64,000 bases of DNA, taken from contig NZ_CP031848.1 of assembly GCF_003441595.1 (NCBI RefSeq), positions 2,542,001-2,606,000 on the forward strand. Direction: 5' to 3'. The notes beneath the pieces were generated by a model. It was not told the origin of the DNA and made no database searches. It saw only the letters and a list, made by a program, of their open reading frames with translations. Shown one piece after another: positions 44,864-54,034 of this stretch (position 1 is its first letter; every line of letters starts with the position of its first letter). The stretch is from Marinobacter sp. Arc7-DN-1. GTDB lineage: Bacteria; Pseudomonadota; Gammaproteobacteria; Pseudomonadales; Oleiphilaceae. The position numbers were made by a program, and so were the translations under genes.

Positions 44864-46039
44864 CTAGATGTAGTAGTCCTTCAACGGGGGAAACCCGTTA
44901 AATTCAATAGCGCTATAGGTAGTCGTGTAAGCCCCGGTAGAGAGCCAATACATCCGATCCCCAATAGCGAGATTCAAAGGCAGCGGATACTTGTGGTGCT
45001 CATACATGATATCGGCACTGTCACAGGTGGGCCCGGCAATCACGCAGTCCTCGCCTTCGCCCACCTTCTCCGTCCAGATCGGAAACTTGATCGCCTCATC
45101 CAGGGTCTCGATCAGCCCGGAAAACTTGCCCACATCGGTAAATACCCAGCGGTGCAGGGCCGTTCGCGATTTCCTGGAAATCAGCACCACCTCACTTACC
45201 AGCACGCCGGCATTGGAAATCAGCGAGCGGCCAGGCTCAATGATGATCTCCGGCAGCTCGGCACCGAAATCCTCGTGCAGGAACCGGGCAATCTCCTCCG
45301 CGTACACCTTCAGTTCATTGGTGCGAGTGATGTAATTGGCCGGAAAGCCGCCGCCCATGTTGATCATCTTCAGCTCGATGCCATCTTCTTCCTTCAGGCG
45401 CTCGAAAATCACCTTCACCTTGTTCAGGGCCGCGTCCCAGGCGCCGATTTCCCGCTGCTGGGAGCCAACATGGAAGGACACACCGTAAGGTACCAGGCCC
45501 AGATCACGGGCCAGGATCAGCAGATCCATGGCCATATCGGTCTGGCAGCCAAACTTGCGGGACAAGGGCCAGTCCGCTGTCAACGTGCCTTCGGTCAGGA
45601 TACGTACGTACACCCTTGAGCCCGGTGCCGCCTTGGCAATATTGCGTAGATCCGCCTCGGAGTCGGTGGCAAACAGGCGCACGCCCTTCTCGTAGAAGGT
45701 GCGGATGTCCTTGGCCTTCTTGATGGTATTGCCGTAGCTGATGCGCTCTCCGGTCACACCCAGGGCCATCACCTTGTCCAGCTCATACACCGACGCAATG
45801 TCGAAACAGGCACCCTTGTCACGCAGCATGGTCAGGACCTGCGGGGCGGGGTTGGCTTTCACCGCGTAGTACACCCTGGCGTAGGGGAAGCCTTCCACCA
45901 GCTCATCGTACTGGCGATCAACCGTGGCGGTATCAATCACCACGAACGGGGTTTCCCTGCCATCTGCAAAGTCTTTGATACGTTTGAACGTCTCGGCGCT
46001 GTAATAATCGGCGATGTTAGCGTTGGCTGACTCGGTCAT
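44864..46039 (-). CDS. Ornithine/lysine decarboxylase (PLP fold type III)
   Basis: 391 residues from ATG 46039. Fold III basic amino acid decarboxylase: PLP lysine Lys61 in YYAVKANP, HVGSQQ, GGGFPANY, EPGRSL and the active-site Cys339 in GPTCDSAD. Makes putrescine (or cadaverine) for polyamine synthesis. The eukaryotic-type ODC fold rather than the large SpeC fold is usual in marine gammaproteobacteria; whether it prefers ornithine or lysine cannot be told here. The leader carries a terminator-like hairpin. Confidence 0.92.
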   Translation of the reverse strand: MTESANANIADYYSAETFKRIKDFADGRETPFVVIDTATVDRQYDELVEGFPYARVYYAVKANPAPQVLTMLRDKGACFDIASVYELDKVMALGVTGERISYGNTIKKAKDIRTFYEKGVRLFATDSEADLRNIAKAAPGSRVYVRILTEGTLTADWPLSRKFGCQTDMAMDLLILARDLGLVPYGVSFHVGSQQREIGAWDAALNKVKVIFERLKEEDGIELKMINMGGGFPANYITRTNELKVYAEEIARFLHEDFGAELPEIIIEPGRSLISNAGVLVSEVVLISRKSRTALHRWVFTDVGKFSGLIETLDEAIKFPIWTEKVGEGEDCVIAGPTCDSADIMYEHHKYPLPLNLAIGDRMYWLSTGAYTTTYSAIEFNGFPPLKDYYI

Positions 46040-46073
46040 GGATGGTGTTTCCCTCCACAGGGCAAACAGGCAT

Positions 46074-46118
46074 AAAAAAAGGCGCCACAGCAACGCTGCA
46101 GCACCCGTTAGATGGCGC
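46074..46118 (-). promoter_or_regulatory. Terminator-like hairpin in the decarboxylase leader
   Basis: On the minus strand GCGCCA...TGGCGC closes a 37-base hairpin with an inner CAGC/GCTG stem, directly followed by seven T's, 35 bases before the start codon. A terminator here would cut the transcript before the gene unless an alternative fold forms. The rest of the gap to 46303 shows no gene. Confidence 0.6.
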
Positions 46119-46303
46119 GATCATCAGGCTTTTTTTCAGGCCCGGATATGAGCATATCTACCCATGCGTAATCCGTGAAAAGCGACAGGCCAATGGCATG
46201 AAAGTTGGCGTGAAAATTCTCTGACAGCCACTGGCCACCAAGGCGCCGGCTCCACCGGGCCATCGGACAAATGCTTCAGCCGCTGCTACCCTTGAGCTGA
46301 ACG

Positions 46304-47176
46304 ATGCCCGGGACAGACAGTATGCAGGAGCTGGATACAAAGGCGGAGACTCTGCTGGCCGGTGTGCGGGAGGATTACCAGTCCGGTGCCACTCAGTTGG
46401 CCAGTCGCACGCTCAATGAACTGCTTTGGTACCTGGATGACGTCAACCCCGACGCTGAAACCCTGTCTCGCCTGATATCCGAACTTCGGGCCGCCCGTCC
46501 CAGCATGATCGTCATTGGCAACGCCCTTGGCATGGTCCGGGAACGCTGGGCAGAGGCCCCGGACCGACCCCGGCAGGCGATTCTGGACACCCTCCGACAA
46601 CTCGAAAATGCGGGCATGGCGATCACCCGACACGCGCGAAGCCAGTTACCTGAGAATCCCGTGTTAATGACCCACAGCGCCAGCTCGGTGGTGCTCGCCC
46701 TGTTTCGGGCGCTGGCCGACGCCGGTGAGCCCTTTTCCGTCATCTGCACCCAGAGCAGCCCCGGGTTTGAGGGGCATATCCTGGCCCGCGCGCTGAATGA
46801 CCTGGCGGTGCCTGTCACCCTGATTACGGATGCCCAGATGGGCGTGTTTGTCGCCAGCGCGGATGTGGTCATCACCGGGTGCGACACCTGGCTGACAGAC
46901 GGCTATTTTGTGAACAAGGTCGGCACAGGGCCACTTGCACTGGCGGCACAGGCCGCCGGTAAGCCATTCTGGGTGCTGGCGGACAGCTTTCGCAACAGCG
47001 ATGCCAGCCACAATTCGGCCACCCTTGAGGAAATGCCCGCCAGTGAGCTCAAGGCCCCGGAGGGGCACTGGATAACCCCGCGCAACGTGTATTTTGAAAC
47101 CGTTCCGCAGCAACTGGTCGGCCTGCGGATCAGCGAGCAGGGCGTTTTTTCGCCCCCGGCTGGGCCTCGGCGGTAA
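46304..47176 (+). CDS. eIF-2B alpha/beta/delta-like protein
   Basis: 290 residues. The Rossmann-like C-terminal part (about 115-275) has VLMTHSASSVVLALF, ESSPGFEGHILA-type (QSSPGFEGHIL) and VASADVVITGCDTWLTDGYFVNKVGT, the phosphosugar-isomerase/eIF-2B signature including the Asp near GCDTW. Bacterial members are likely sugar-phosphate isomerases. The last 17 codons lie on the antisense of an hrpB 3'-end relic, so the C-terminus has been shaped by, or overlaps, that sequence. Start at 46304 or 46322. Confidence 0.85.
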   Translation: MPGTDSMQELDTKAETLLAGVREDYQSGATQLASRTLNELLWYLDDVNPDAETLSRLISELRAARPSMIVIGNALGMVRERWAEAPDRPRQAILDTLRQLENAGMAITRHARSQLPENPVLMTHSASSVVLALFRALADAGEPFSVICTQSSPGFEGHILARALNDLAVPVTLITDAQMGVFVASADVVITGCDTWLTDGYFVNKVGTGPLALAAQAAGKPFWVLADSFRNSDASHNSATLEEMPASELKAPEGHWITPRNVYFETVPQQLVGLRISEQGVFSPPAGPRR

Positions 47177-47189
47177 ACGGATCGACCGG
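47125..47189 (-). repeat. hrpB 3'-end relic, left copy
   Basis: Read on the minus strand this encodes PVDPFTAEAQPGAKKRPAR and a stop, nearly the same as the HrpB C-terminus (PDDPFTAEAQQGTKKRPAR). As DNA about 55 of 63 positions match 51495-51557, including an unbroken 22 bases. It overlaps the end of the eIF-2B-like gene. Confidence 0.85.
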
Positions 47190-47270
47190 ACTCCGGTATT
47201 ATGGCGGTTTTACTCTTGAACTCTTATAGTTGCCGCCCCACCCACAGATCGATTATCAGGGAGTCCGGTC

Positions 47271-49613
47271 ATGCCCGCCATTCTGGTTGCTGTATGCCTG
47301 TTGCTGCTGGCCGGTTGTGCCGAAAACACCTCGGAATCCACCGGGAAGCGAATACTGCCGGCCCCGTCGCAGCAACCGATTGCCTTCGAGGCCGATGTCC
47401 AACCCATTCTTGAGCGCAAATGCCTGGCCTGCCATAGCTGCTACGACGCCCCCTGTCAGCTAAAGATGGAATACGCCGACGGCCTGATCCGCGGGGCTCA
47501 TCCAAAGCCGGTCTATAACAGCGCTAGACTGCAGACCCAGGCCACCACCCGCCTGGGTATCGATGCCCAGACCGAACAGCAGTGGCGGGATCTGGGCTTT
47601 TACTCGGTGCTGGCGCAGGGCAACAAAACCCGTAGTCTGTTTGAAAACATGATCCGCCTGGGCAAGCAGCACGAGTTTGCCCCCAACAGCAAACTTCCCG
47701 GGGACATCGAACTGGGTATCGGGCGTGTCAACCAGTGTGTGACCAACGCGGAGTTTGGCGATTACGCCGACGACCATCCCTATGAGGGCATGCCCCTGGC
47801 GGTGACCGGCCTCACCGACGACGAATACGCCACCCTCGCCGGCTGGCTCAACCAGGGCGGCGCTATCCACCCTCACCAGGTTGAGGTGACCCCGGCGGAA
47901 CAGCAGCATATCGAGCAGTGGGAACAATGGCTGAATCAGCCAGAAAACCACCAGCAACTGGTCAGCCGCTGGTTGTACGAACACCTCTATCTGGCCCACC
48001 TGTATTTTGTGGACGACGGTGCCAACACCCGCTTCTTCGAACTGGTTCGCTCGCGCACGCCGCCCGGCGCGCCCGTTGAGCTGATTGCCACCCGCCGTCC
48101 CAATGATACGCCCGGGGGCGCCCTTTACTATCGGCTGCGCCCGGTCGCCGGCAGCATTATCCACAAACGCCACATCACCTTAGCGTTTGGCCCCCAGCAA
48201 CGGCAGCGGACACAACAGTTATTCTTTGGCCGCGACTGGCCGCTGGCCACCCTTCCGGGTTATGGTGCCGATGAACGGGCCAATCCCTTTGCCACCTTCA
48301 CCGCCATTCCGGCACGCGCCCGCTACCAGTTCATGCTGGACAACGCCGAGTATTTCACCCGCACTTTCATTCGCGGGCCAGTGTGCCGTGGGCAGATTGC
48401 CACCGATGTGATCCGCGACCAGTTCTGGGCCGTGTTCCAGGCCCCCGACGACGATCTGTATGTCACCGATCCCGGTTATCGCCAACGGGTAACGCCGTTG
48501 CTGGCCCTACCCGGCCAGGACAGCGACCTGCTGGACTTTGGTGATAACTGGAGCACCTATAAGGCCAAGCGTAACGAATACAGCAGACTGCGCTCGACCG
48601 CTTATAGCCTTGCCTATCCGGATGGCGCCGGGCTGGACCAGGTCTGGGATGGTGACGGTTACAACACCAATGCCCTGCTCACCATTTTCCGCCATCACAA
48701 CAACGCCTCCGTGCAGCGGGGCCTGATTGGCCAGGTGCCGACAACAAGCTGGTGGATGGACTACCCACTCTTTGAGCGCACCTACTACGAACTGGTGGTG
48801 AACTTCGATGTCTTCGGCAATGTCGCCCACCAGACCCAGACCCGGCTCTATTTTGACCTGATTCGCAACGGTGCTGAGCAGAATTACCTGCGCCTGATCC
48901 CGGCCGGAGAGCGCAACCGGGTGCTGAAACGCTGGTACCAGGGTGCCGGCAAGCTCAAACTGGGTTACAGCTATGCTGACATGGATGACCGCACCCCCTC
49001 CCAGGTACCCTATGTCACCAGCGCCCACAATGAGGAGCTCGGGGCCAGGTTGCTGCTCACGTTTCGCGACCTGAACGCCGAACGGAACGATCCGATCAAC
49101 CGCTGCGGTGGTAGCAGCTGTGGTCGCCCTTATCTGCCTGAGTGGATTCGCAGCACCGACCAGACGCTGTCCCAACTGGCGTCGACCCGCGCCGAGTTCC
49201 TGCCGGCGATTACTTTCCTGCCGGAGGTCAGCTTCCTGCGGGTACGTAACGAAAAGGGTGAACGTACCGTTTACACGGTGATCCGGGACCGCGCCCACAG
49301 TAATGTTGCCTTCATGTTTGGTGAGGATTTCCGGTATCAGCCGGATGACGACAAACTGACCATTTATCCAGGCATCATTGGCAGCTATCCCAATTTCATG
49401 TTTGATGTACCGGCCGCGCAGGTGGCCCTGTTCACCAACACATTGCGGCGGCTGAAGACCCAGGAAGCATTCGACGAGCTGGTCAGCGTCTGGGGCGTAC
49501 GCCGCACGCACCCGGACTTCTGGACCATCCTCCACGACATCACTGCCTGGCATCGGGAACACCAGCCGTTGCAGGCAGGCATCTTCGACATCAACCGCTA
49601 CGAGAACCTCTGA
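47271..49613 (+). CDS. cti: Fatty acid cis-trans isomerase (heme lipoprotein)
   Basis: 780 residues, the normal Cti length, from ATG 47271 (GGGAG upstream). Lipobox LLLAGC, then the heme c site CLACH (Cys51, Cys54, His55), then the large Cti domain. Cti converts cis to trans unsaturated phospholipid acyl chains in place, stiffening the membrane under solvent or heat stress. Monocistronic. Relics of hrpB on both sides suggest it was moved here as a unit. Confidence 0.93.
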   Translation: MPAILVAVCLLLLAGCAENTSESTGKRILPAPSQQPIAFEADVQPILERKCLACHSCYDAPCQLKMEYADGLIRGAHPKPVYNSARLQTQATTRLGIDAQTEQQWRDLGFYSVLAQGNKTRSLFENMIRLGKQHEFAPNSKLPGDIELGIGRVNQCVTNAEFGDYADDHPYEGMPLAVTGLTDDEYATLAGWLNQGGAIHPHQVEVTPAEQQHIEQWEQWLNQPENHQQLVSRWLYEHLYLAHLYFVDDGANTRFFELVRSRTPPGAPVELIATRRPNDTPGGALYYRLRPVAGSIIHKRHITLAFGPQQRQRTQQLFFGRDWPLATLPGYGADERANPFATFTAIPARARYQFMLDNAEYFTRTFIRGPVCRGQIATDVIRDQFWAVFQAPDDDLYVTDPGYRQRVTPLLALPGQDSDLLDFGDNWSTYKAKRNEYSRLRSTAYSLAYPDGAGLDQVWDGDGYNTNALLTIFRHHNNASVQRGLIGQVPTTSWWMDYPLFERTYYELVVNFDVFGNVAHQTQTRLYFDLIRNGAEQNYLRLIPAGERNRVLKRWYQGAGKLKLGYSYADMDDRTPSQVPYVTSAHNEELGARLLLTFRDLNAERNDPINRCGGSSCGRPYLPEWIRSTDQTLSQLASTRAEFLPAITFLPEVSFLRVRNEKGERTVYTVIRDRAHSNVAFMFGEDFRYQPDDDKLTIYPGIIGSYPNFMFDVPAAQVALFTNTLRRLKTQEAFDELVSVWGVRRTHPDFWTILHDITAWHREHQPLQAGIFDINRYENL

Positions 49614-49617
49614 CGCG

Positions 49618-49692
49618 GTGGCGGGCGTTTCCTGATACCCGGCTGGGCCAGTGCGGTGAGCGAATCGTCGGGCCAGGGGTGATTCGTAACAA
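49618..49692 (-). repeat. hrpB 3'-end relic, middle copy
   Basis: On the minus strand the frame reads NHPWPDDSLTALAQPGIRKRP, clearly HrpB-like (KHPWPDDPFTAEAQQGTKKRP) but more diverged than the left copy. It begins right after cti and its frame would run a few codons into the cti end. The remaining gap to 49813 shows no gene. Confidence 0.75.
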
Positions 49693-49813
49693 CGTTGGAG
49701 CCATTCGTTGATAGGGAGTTATATGGTGCCGACCATGCTAAAATCGCGAGCTTTGAACTATGTTTAATTACGGGTAGCCAGGAAGCTACTTTTTACTGAA
49801 AGGAACTCTCACC

Positions 49814-50615
49814 ATGAGCAATCTGACTGCCGCCTGCGTTGGCGATATGCACGTTTGCCCGATCAAAGGGCACGGCTCTTCCCCCATCCTGCCGAACGGC
49901 TCCAGCATCCTTGTTGAAGGTAAACCCATTGCCCGGGTGGGCGATGTTACCGGTTGCGGTGCAGTTATTACCTAAGGCTACCCGTTGGCGTTGGCCGATG
50001 GTATGCCGGTGGCCTACCTGGGCAGCCCCACCAGTCATGGTGGTTCAATTGTCAGCGGTAATTCTCGTGTGATTCTTGGCGTTGCCACCAATACCGCGCC
50101 GGTTGTCGATTTTGCCATGGCTGGTGCTCTGGATGACAAAGGCCAGCTCACGCCAGCAGCAAAAAAGTTGCTGGACAAAGATCCGCAGGAGTTTGTGCGC
50201 AAAGCTGCCCAGAAAGGCGCGTTGATTGACGAGGGCGTTTCGGACGAGTCACCGGCTGTCCGTTTATGTCTCAGGAGTGGGCACTAAATTTGGTGAGCCC
50301 GACGATGGTCTAAGTATGGGGTTGGGGCTGGGAGAGCAAGGCATCCTCAGGAAAATCGAGGAAGGCGCCGCAGACCTCGTCGTGCAACTGAAACGCTCCG
50401 TTTACGAACCAATAGATGAGTTGGTTCTGGATGTGTTCGGGTTTAGCCGTGGAGCCGCAACCGCCCGGCATTTTGTCAGCCGGGAAGTCTACGACACAAC
50501 AGGCTCTTTGTACGGCGAATACAAAGGGAGGTTGGTCAAAGCTTTCGAGCGAGAGGGCATTCCATGGCCCGATAAGGGTGGTCGTCGGGCTATTCACCCG
50601 AATAAGAGCCAGTGA
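49814..50615 (+). pseudogene. Broken type VI effector: PAAR domain plus DUF2235 lipase fragment
   Basis: A good start (AGGAAC, ATG 49814) opens a PAAR domain (MSNLTAACVGDMHVCPIKGH ... GKPIARVGDVTGCGAVIT) that meets an in-frame TAA at 49973-49975; the same frame then continues (GYPLALADGMPVAYLGSPTSH) to 50287. From about 50256 another frame gives VYVSGVGTKFGEPDDG and the lipase nucleophile elbow VFGFSRGAATARHF of DUF2235 (Tle1-like) phospholipases, stopping at 50615. The start and end of the lipase domain are missing. Once a PAAR-tipped phospholipase effector; now inactive. Confidence 0.82.
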
Positions 50616-50631
50616 ATGGATGGAGGCTACC

Positions 50632-51276
50632 ATGAGTATCAAGCGTTGGGTAATTAGTATCTGTATTCTGGTTCTGGTCGGGTGTTCGGAGCAAACGGAA
50701 TCCGAAGGGCAAAAATATGGCCCGAATGGGACCCATCGAAGTATCGGTGTGGTGGCACCGAAACACTACGATGTATGGGTTGACAAGTTTTTCATTGAAT
50801 CCCTCTCCGAAGACATTGAGTGGCGGGCACCTATTGGTATTGTGTCCTGCTGCTGGGAAAAACCGTTTGGGGCGATGGCGGATTGGCAAACCATGCCAGA
50901 GGTGTTTTTAATTCGCTGGTTCTCGTTCGCGGAGCAACAATCCTATGAGGCTCTGATCCAACTGGAAAATCCAGATGAGATTGGGGAAAGAATGAAGGAG
51001 ATCGCTCCCTTTGAAGCCTATGGCAAGATAGCAGAGCGTCCGCGAGACGTCTTGGTTCTTGGTTTGGCGCCAGGTGGAACTGTCGTGGTGTGGATTATGA
51101 ATCGGGGTGAGAATGCTATCGAAGTGGGGCGGTATCAAGGAAAAAAATCGAAACCCATCGAGAGCACTACCGAGAGATTACGGAGCGCTACAACCGCGAT
51201 CACGGCCAGTTTTTACAAGAAAACGGCATCCAACTTGAAGGCTGGTAACCCGAAGAACCTGCAGGCTGGGAGTTAG
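50632..51276 (+). CDS. DUF2931-like lipoprotein, probable immunity protein, likely frameshifted
   Basis: 214 residues from ATG 50632 with GGAGG upstream and a lipobox (LVGCSEQ). Such periplasmic lipoproteins commonly follow DUF2235 effectors and protect against them. Near codon 176 there is a run of seven A's (51141-51147); adding one A would switch to a frame ending HYREITERYNRDHGQFLQEN...EGW, which looks like a natural C-terminus, whereas the present tail (KTASNLKAGNPKNLQAGS) does not. Bases 51277-51499 contain no gene. Confidence 0.7.
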   Translation: MSIKRWVISICILVLVGCSEQTESEGQKYGPNGTHRSIGVVAPKHYDVWVDKFFIESLSEDIEWRAPIGIVSCCWEKPFGAMADWQTMPEVFLIRWFSFAEQQSYEALIQLENPDEIGERMKEIAPFEAYGKIAERPRDVLVLGLAPGGTVVVWIMNRGENAIEVGRYQGKKSKPIESTTERLRSATTAITASFYKKTASNLKAGNPKNLQAGS

Positions 51277-51499
51277 TCACCGCATAACCCATATGAGCCT
51301 TCAGATGGCGGGCGTTATGGGGTAATCCTACGCTGCCAGTAGCCAGGTTTTCTTGAGTGGTGGGCAAAAGCATCAGTCAGGCGTCTCCCGAGTGGAGATG
51401 GCCTCGCTTCCAGCCGACCCTAAACCCAACCCTTCAAACGAAGGCAGCCGCCGCCCGGTCTTCAGGTTTTTCAAAGTGCTTATTTGCCATCGAGGCGAA

Positions 51500-53986
51500 T
51501 CAGCGAGCAGGGCGTTTTTTCGTTCCCTGCTGGGCCTCTGCAGTAAACGGATCGTCCGGCCAGGGATGCTTGGGGTAACGACCACGCATGTCCTTGCGCA
51601 CGTCCGGGTAAACATTCTGCCAGAAGCTGGCGAGATCGGCGGTCACTGCCAGCGGGCGCTGAGCCGGTGACAGTAAATGAATGACCACCGGGACGCGGCC
51701 GCCAGCCACTCGCGGGGTTTCAGTCCAGCCGAACAGGGCCTGGAGCTTGGCTGCCAGCACCGGTCCGTTCTCCGGGCCATAATCGAGCCTGACCCGCTGG
51801 CCTGTGGGGATGGTCAGGGCAACCGGCGCGAGCGCCTGGAGCTGTTGTTGTGCCGGATAACCCAGAAGGCTGTTGAGAGCGTTCAACAGGTCCAGACGGC
51901 CCAGATCGGACCAGCGACTCTTACCGGCCAAAAACGGCCCCAGCCACTGCTCCAGATTCGCCAGCAAGGCCCCTTCACTGGTATCAGGCCAGTCATCATC
52001 GGGGAAGGTTTCGGCCAGCAACCGGACACGGGCGCACCATTGGTGGCCGTCGTCCGTCCAGGGCAGGCTTTCCAGCCCCTTCTTCCGGATGGCATTGAGC
52101 AGACCCCGCTGGACCAGCACCGGATCCACCTGCGCCAGCGGTTTTTCCTGCAGCACCAGCTCACCCAGTTTCCTGAGGCGCCGGGCCACCACCCTGCCCC
52201 TGGCATCGTCCCACAGTGCCTCTTCGGTGTCGTGAATGTGGTTGGCCAGATCCTGCTCCAGATCCGGGATATCCACCGGCGCCGCCAGATAGATGGTCGC
52301 TTCCCGGGCCTTGCCATCCAGCTCCGCGGCAACCAGCCAGTCGTGTCTGGCGAGAGGATCATCCTCTCTCAGGACCGCCCCTTTGCCATTGCTGAGCTGA
52401 TACCTCGGCGCCGTGCCTGATCGCCGGCGAGCAACGCGGTCCGGATAGGCCTGGGCCAGTAAACGTCCGATGTCGGTTTCTGTGGGCATTTCCCGACCAC
52501 CAGGGTTAGCAGTACCACACAGCCGCTTTGCCGCCTGTCGCACAGCCTTGAGGCGGGCAGGGTCCAACGAACGATCGCGACGCTCGCCATGGAGCACGCG
52601 AATACGCTCCTGCATATCCGCCCCGGCGCCGGGGCCAAGCAGATCACGCTCCCCCAGCAAAGCGGCCAGTTCCGCAGCAGGCACCTCTAGACCGAGCTCT
52701 CTTCCGCGCAACACCATATGGGCCAGGCGGGGGTGAATACCCAGCTCCCGGGCGGCCTTGCCATGATCGGTAATGGCGCCATCCGCATCCAGCATGTCCA
52801 GCCATTGCAGTAGGGCCACAGCCTGCTGCCAGTGGGCCCGCGGCGGTTCATCGATCCACGCAACGCCGGCGGCCTCACGGGCACCCCACTGGGCGAGTTC
52901 CAGGACGAGCGGCGCGAGATCGGCCTCCAGAATCTCTGGCGGCGTGTACTCCGCCAGCCCGAACTGCTCCGATTCACTCCACAACCGGTAACACATTCCG
53001 GGCTCTACCCGTCCCGCCCGTCCTTTTCTCTGTTCCGCGGAGGCCCGGGACACCCGGCCGGTCACCAAGCGGGTCATACCACTGTTGGGGTCAAATACCG
53101 CCCGACGCTGCTGGCCGGTGTCAATCACCACTCTGACACCTTCGATGGTCAGACTGGTTTCGGCAATGGCCGTGGCCAGCACGACTTTACGCTGGCCTTC
53201 CGGCGCCGGCGAGATGGCCTGATCCTGTTGCTCCGATTTCAGGTTGCCGTAGAGGGGCGCGACACGCACCTTCTCCGCCAGCGTGCCCCGAAGCTGTTGC
53301 TCCACACGCCGGATTTCCCCGGCACCCGGAAGAAACACCAGCACGGATCCGGTCTGATCCGCCAGTGCTGCTTCCTGAATGACTGCCACCACCTGATCCA
53401 CCACCCGGGCATTGCGGGCCAGCGGCCGATACAACACCTCCACTGGGAAGGCCCGGCCTTCACTGGAGATTACCGGCACATCCCCGAGCACCCTGGCAAT
53501 CGGGGCGGTATCCAGCGTGGCCGACATTACCAATAGCCGCAAGTCCTCGCGCAGCGCCTGCTGGGATTCCCGGACCAGGGCCAAGCCGAGATCCGCCTGC
53601 AGGGAGCGCTCATGAAACTCGTCAAAAATGACGGCCGCATAATCTTCCAGCATCGGATCGGCCTGGATCAACCGGGTCAGGATACCCTCGGTGACCACTT
53701 CAATGCGGGTGACCGCCGACACCCTTGTATCCAGCCGGGTTCGGTAACCGACGGTCTGGCCGGGCTTCTCATTCAGCTGTTTTGCCATAAACCGGGCTGC
53801 GGACCTGGCCGCAAGGCGACGCGGTTCCAGCATCAGGATCTTGCCATCACGCCGCCAGGGTGCATCCAGCAGGGCGAGGGGAACACGGGTGGTCTTGCCG
53901 GCACCGGGTGGCGCCTGCAAAAGAGCAGTACTGGTCTGTTCCAGGGCGTTTTTCAGCTCTGGAAGGATGGCATCGATAGGGAACAT
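51500..53986 (-). CDS. hrpB: ATP-dependent helicase HrpB
   Basis: 828 residues, the family length. DEAH-box helicase: motif I PPGAGKTT, Ia LEPRR, II DEFH, III MSATLD, later motifs TAIAETSLTIEGV and SAEQRKGRAGR, then the HrpB-specific C-terminal domain. Its cellular role is poorly known (RNA remodelling). Convergent with the mosaic region; its 3' end is the source sequence of the two relics near cti. Confidence 0.95.
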   Translation of the reverse strand: MFPIDAILPELKNALEQTSTALLQAPPGAGKTTRVPLALLDAPWRRDGKILMLEPRRLAARSAARFMAKQLNEKPGQTVGYRTRLDTRVSAVTRIEVVTEGILTRLIQADPMLEDYAAVIFDEFHERSLQADLGLALVRESQQALREDLRLLVMSATLDTAPIARVLGDVPVISSEGRAFPVEVLYRPLARNARVVDQVVAVIQEAALADQTGSVLVFLPGAGEIRRVEQQLRGTLAEKVRVAPLYGNLKSEQQDQAISPAPEGQRKVVLATAIAETSLTIEGVRVVIDTGQQRRAVFDPNSGMTRLVTGRVSRASAEQRKGRAGRVEPGMCYRLWSESEQFGLAEYTPPEILEADLAPLVLELAQWGAREAAGVAWIDEPPRAHWQQAVALLQWLDMLDADGAITDHGKAARELGIHPRLAHMVLRGRELGLEVPAAELAALLGERDLLGPGAGADMQERIRVLHGERRDRSLDPARLKAVRQAAKRLCGTANPGGREMPTETDIGRLLAQAYPDRVARRRSGTAPRYQLSNGKGAVLREDDPLARHDWLVAAELDGKAREATIYLAAPVDIPDLEQDLANHIHDTEEALWDDARGRVVARRLRKLGELVLQEKPLAQVDPVLVQRGLLNAIRKKGLESLPWTDDGHQWCARVRLLAETFPDDDWPDTSEGALLANLEQWLGPFLAGKSRWSDLGRLDLLNALNSLLGYPAQQQLQALAPVALTIPTGQRVRLDYGPENGPVLAAKLQALFGWTETPRVAGGRVPVVIHLLSPAQRPLAVTADLASFWQNVYPDVRKDMRGRYPKHPWPDDPFTAEAQQGTKKRPAR

Positions 53987-54034
53987 GGGATTCCGGACTT
54001 CGGTTTTACGGCGGCGACCAGGGTTTGAACAGCG

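Noticed and set aside
49973..49975. In-frame TAA in the PAAR gene as a recoded codon
   Set aside because: TAA is not a known site for selenocysteine or pyrrolysine, and the following lipase domain is also broken, so simple decay explains it.
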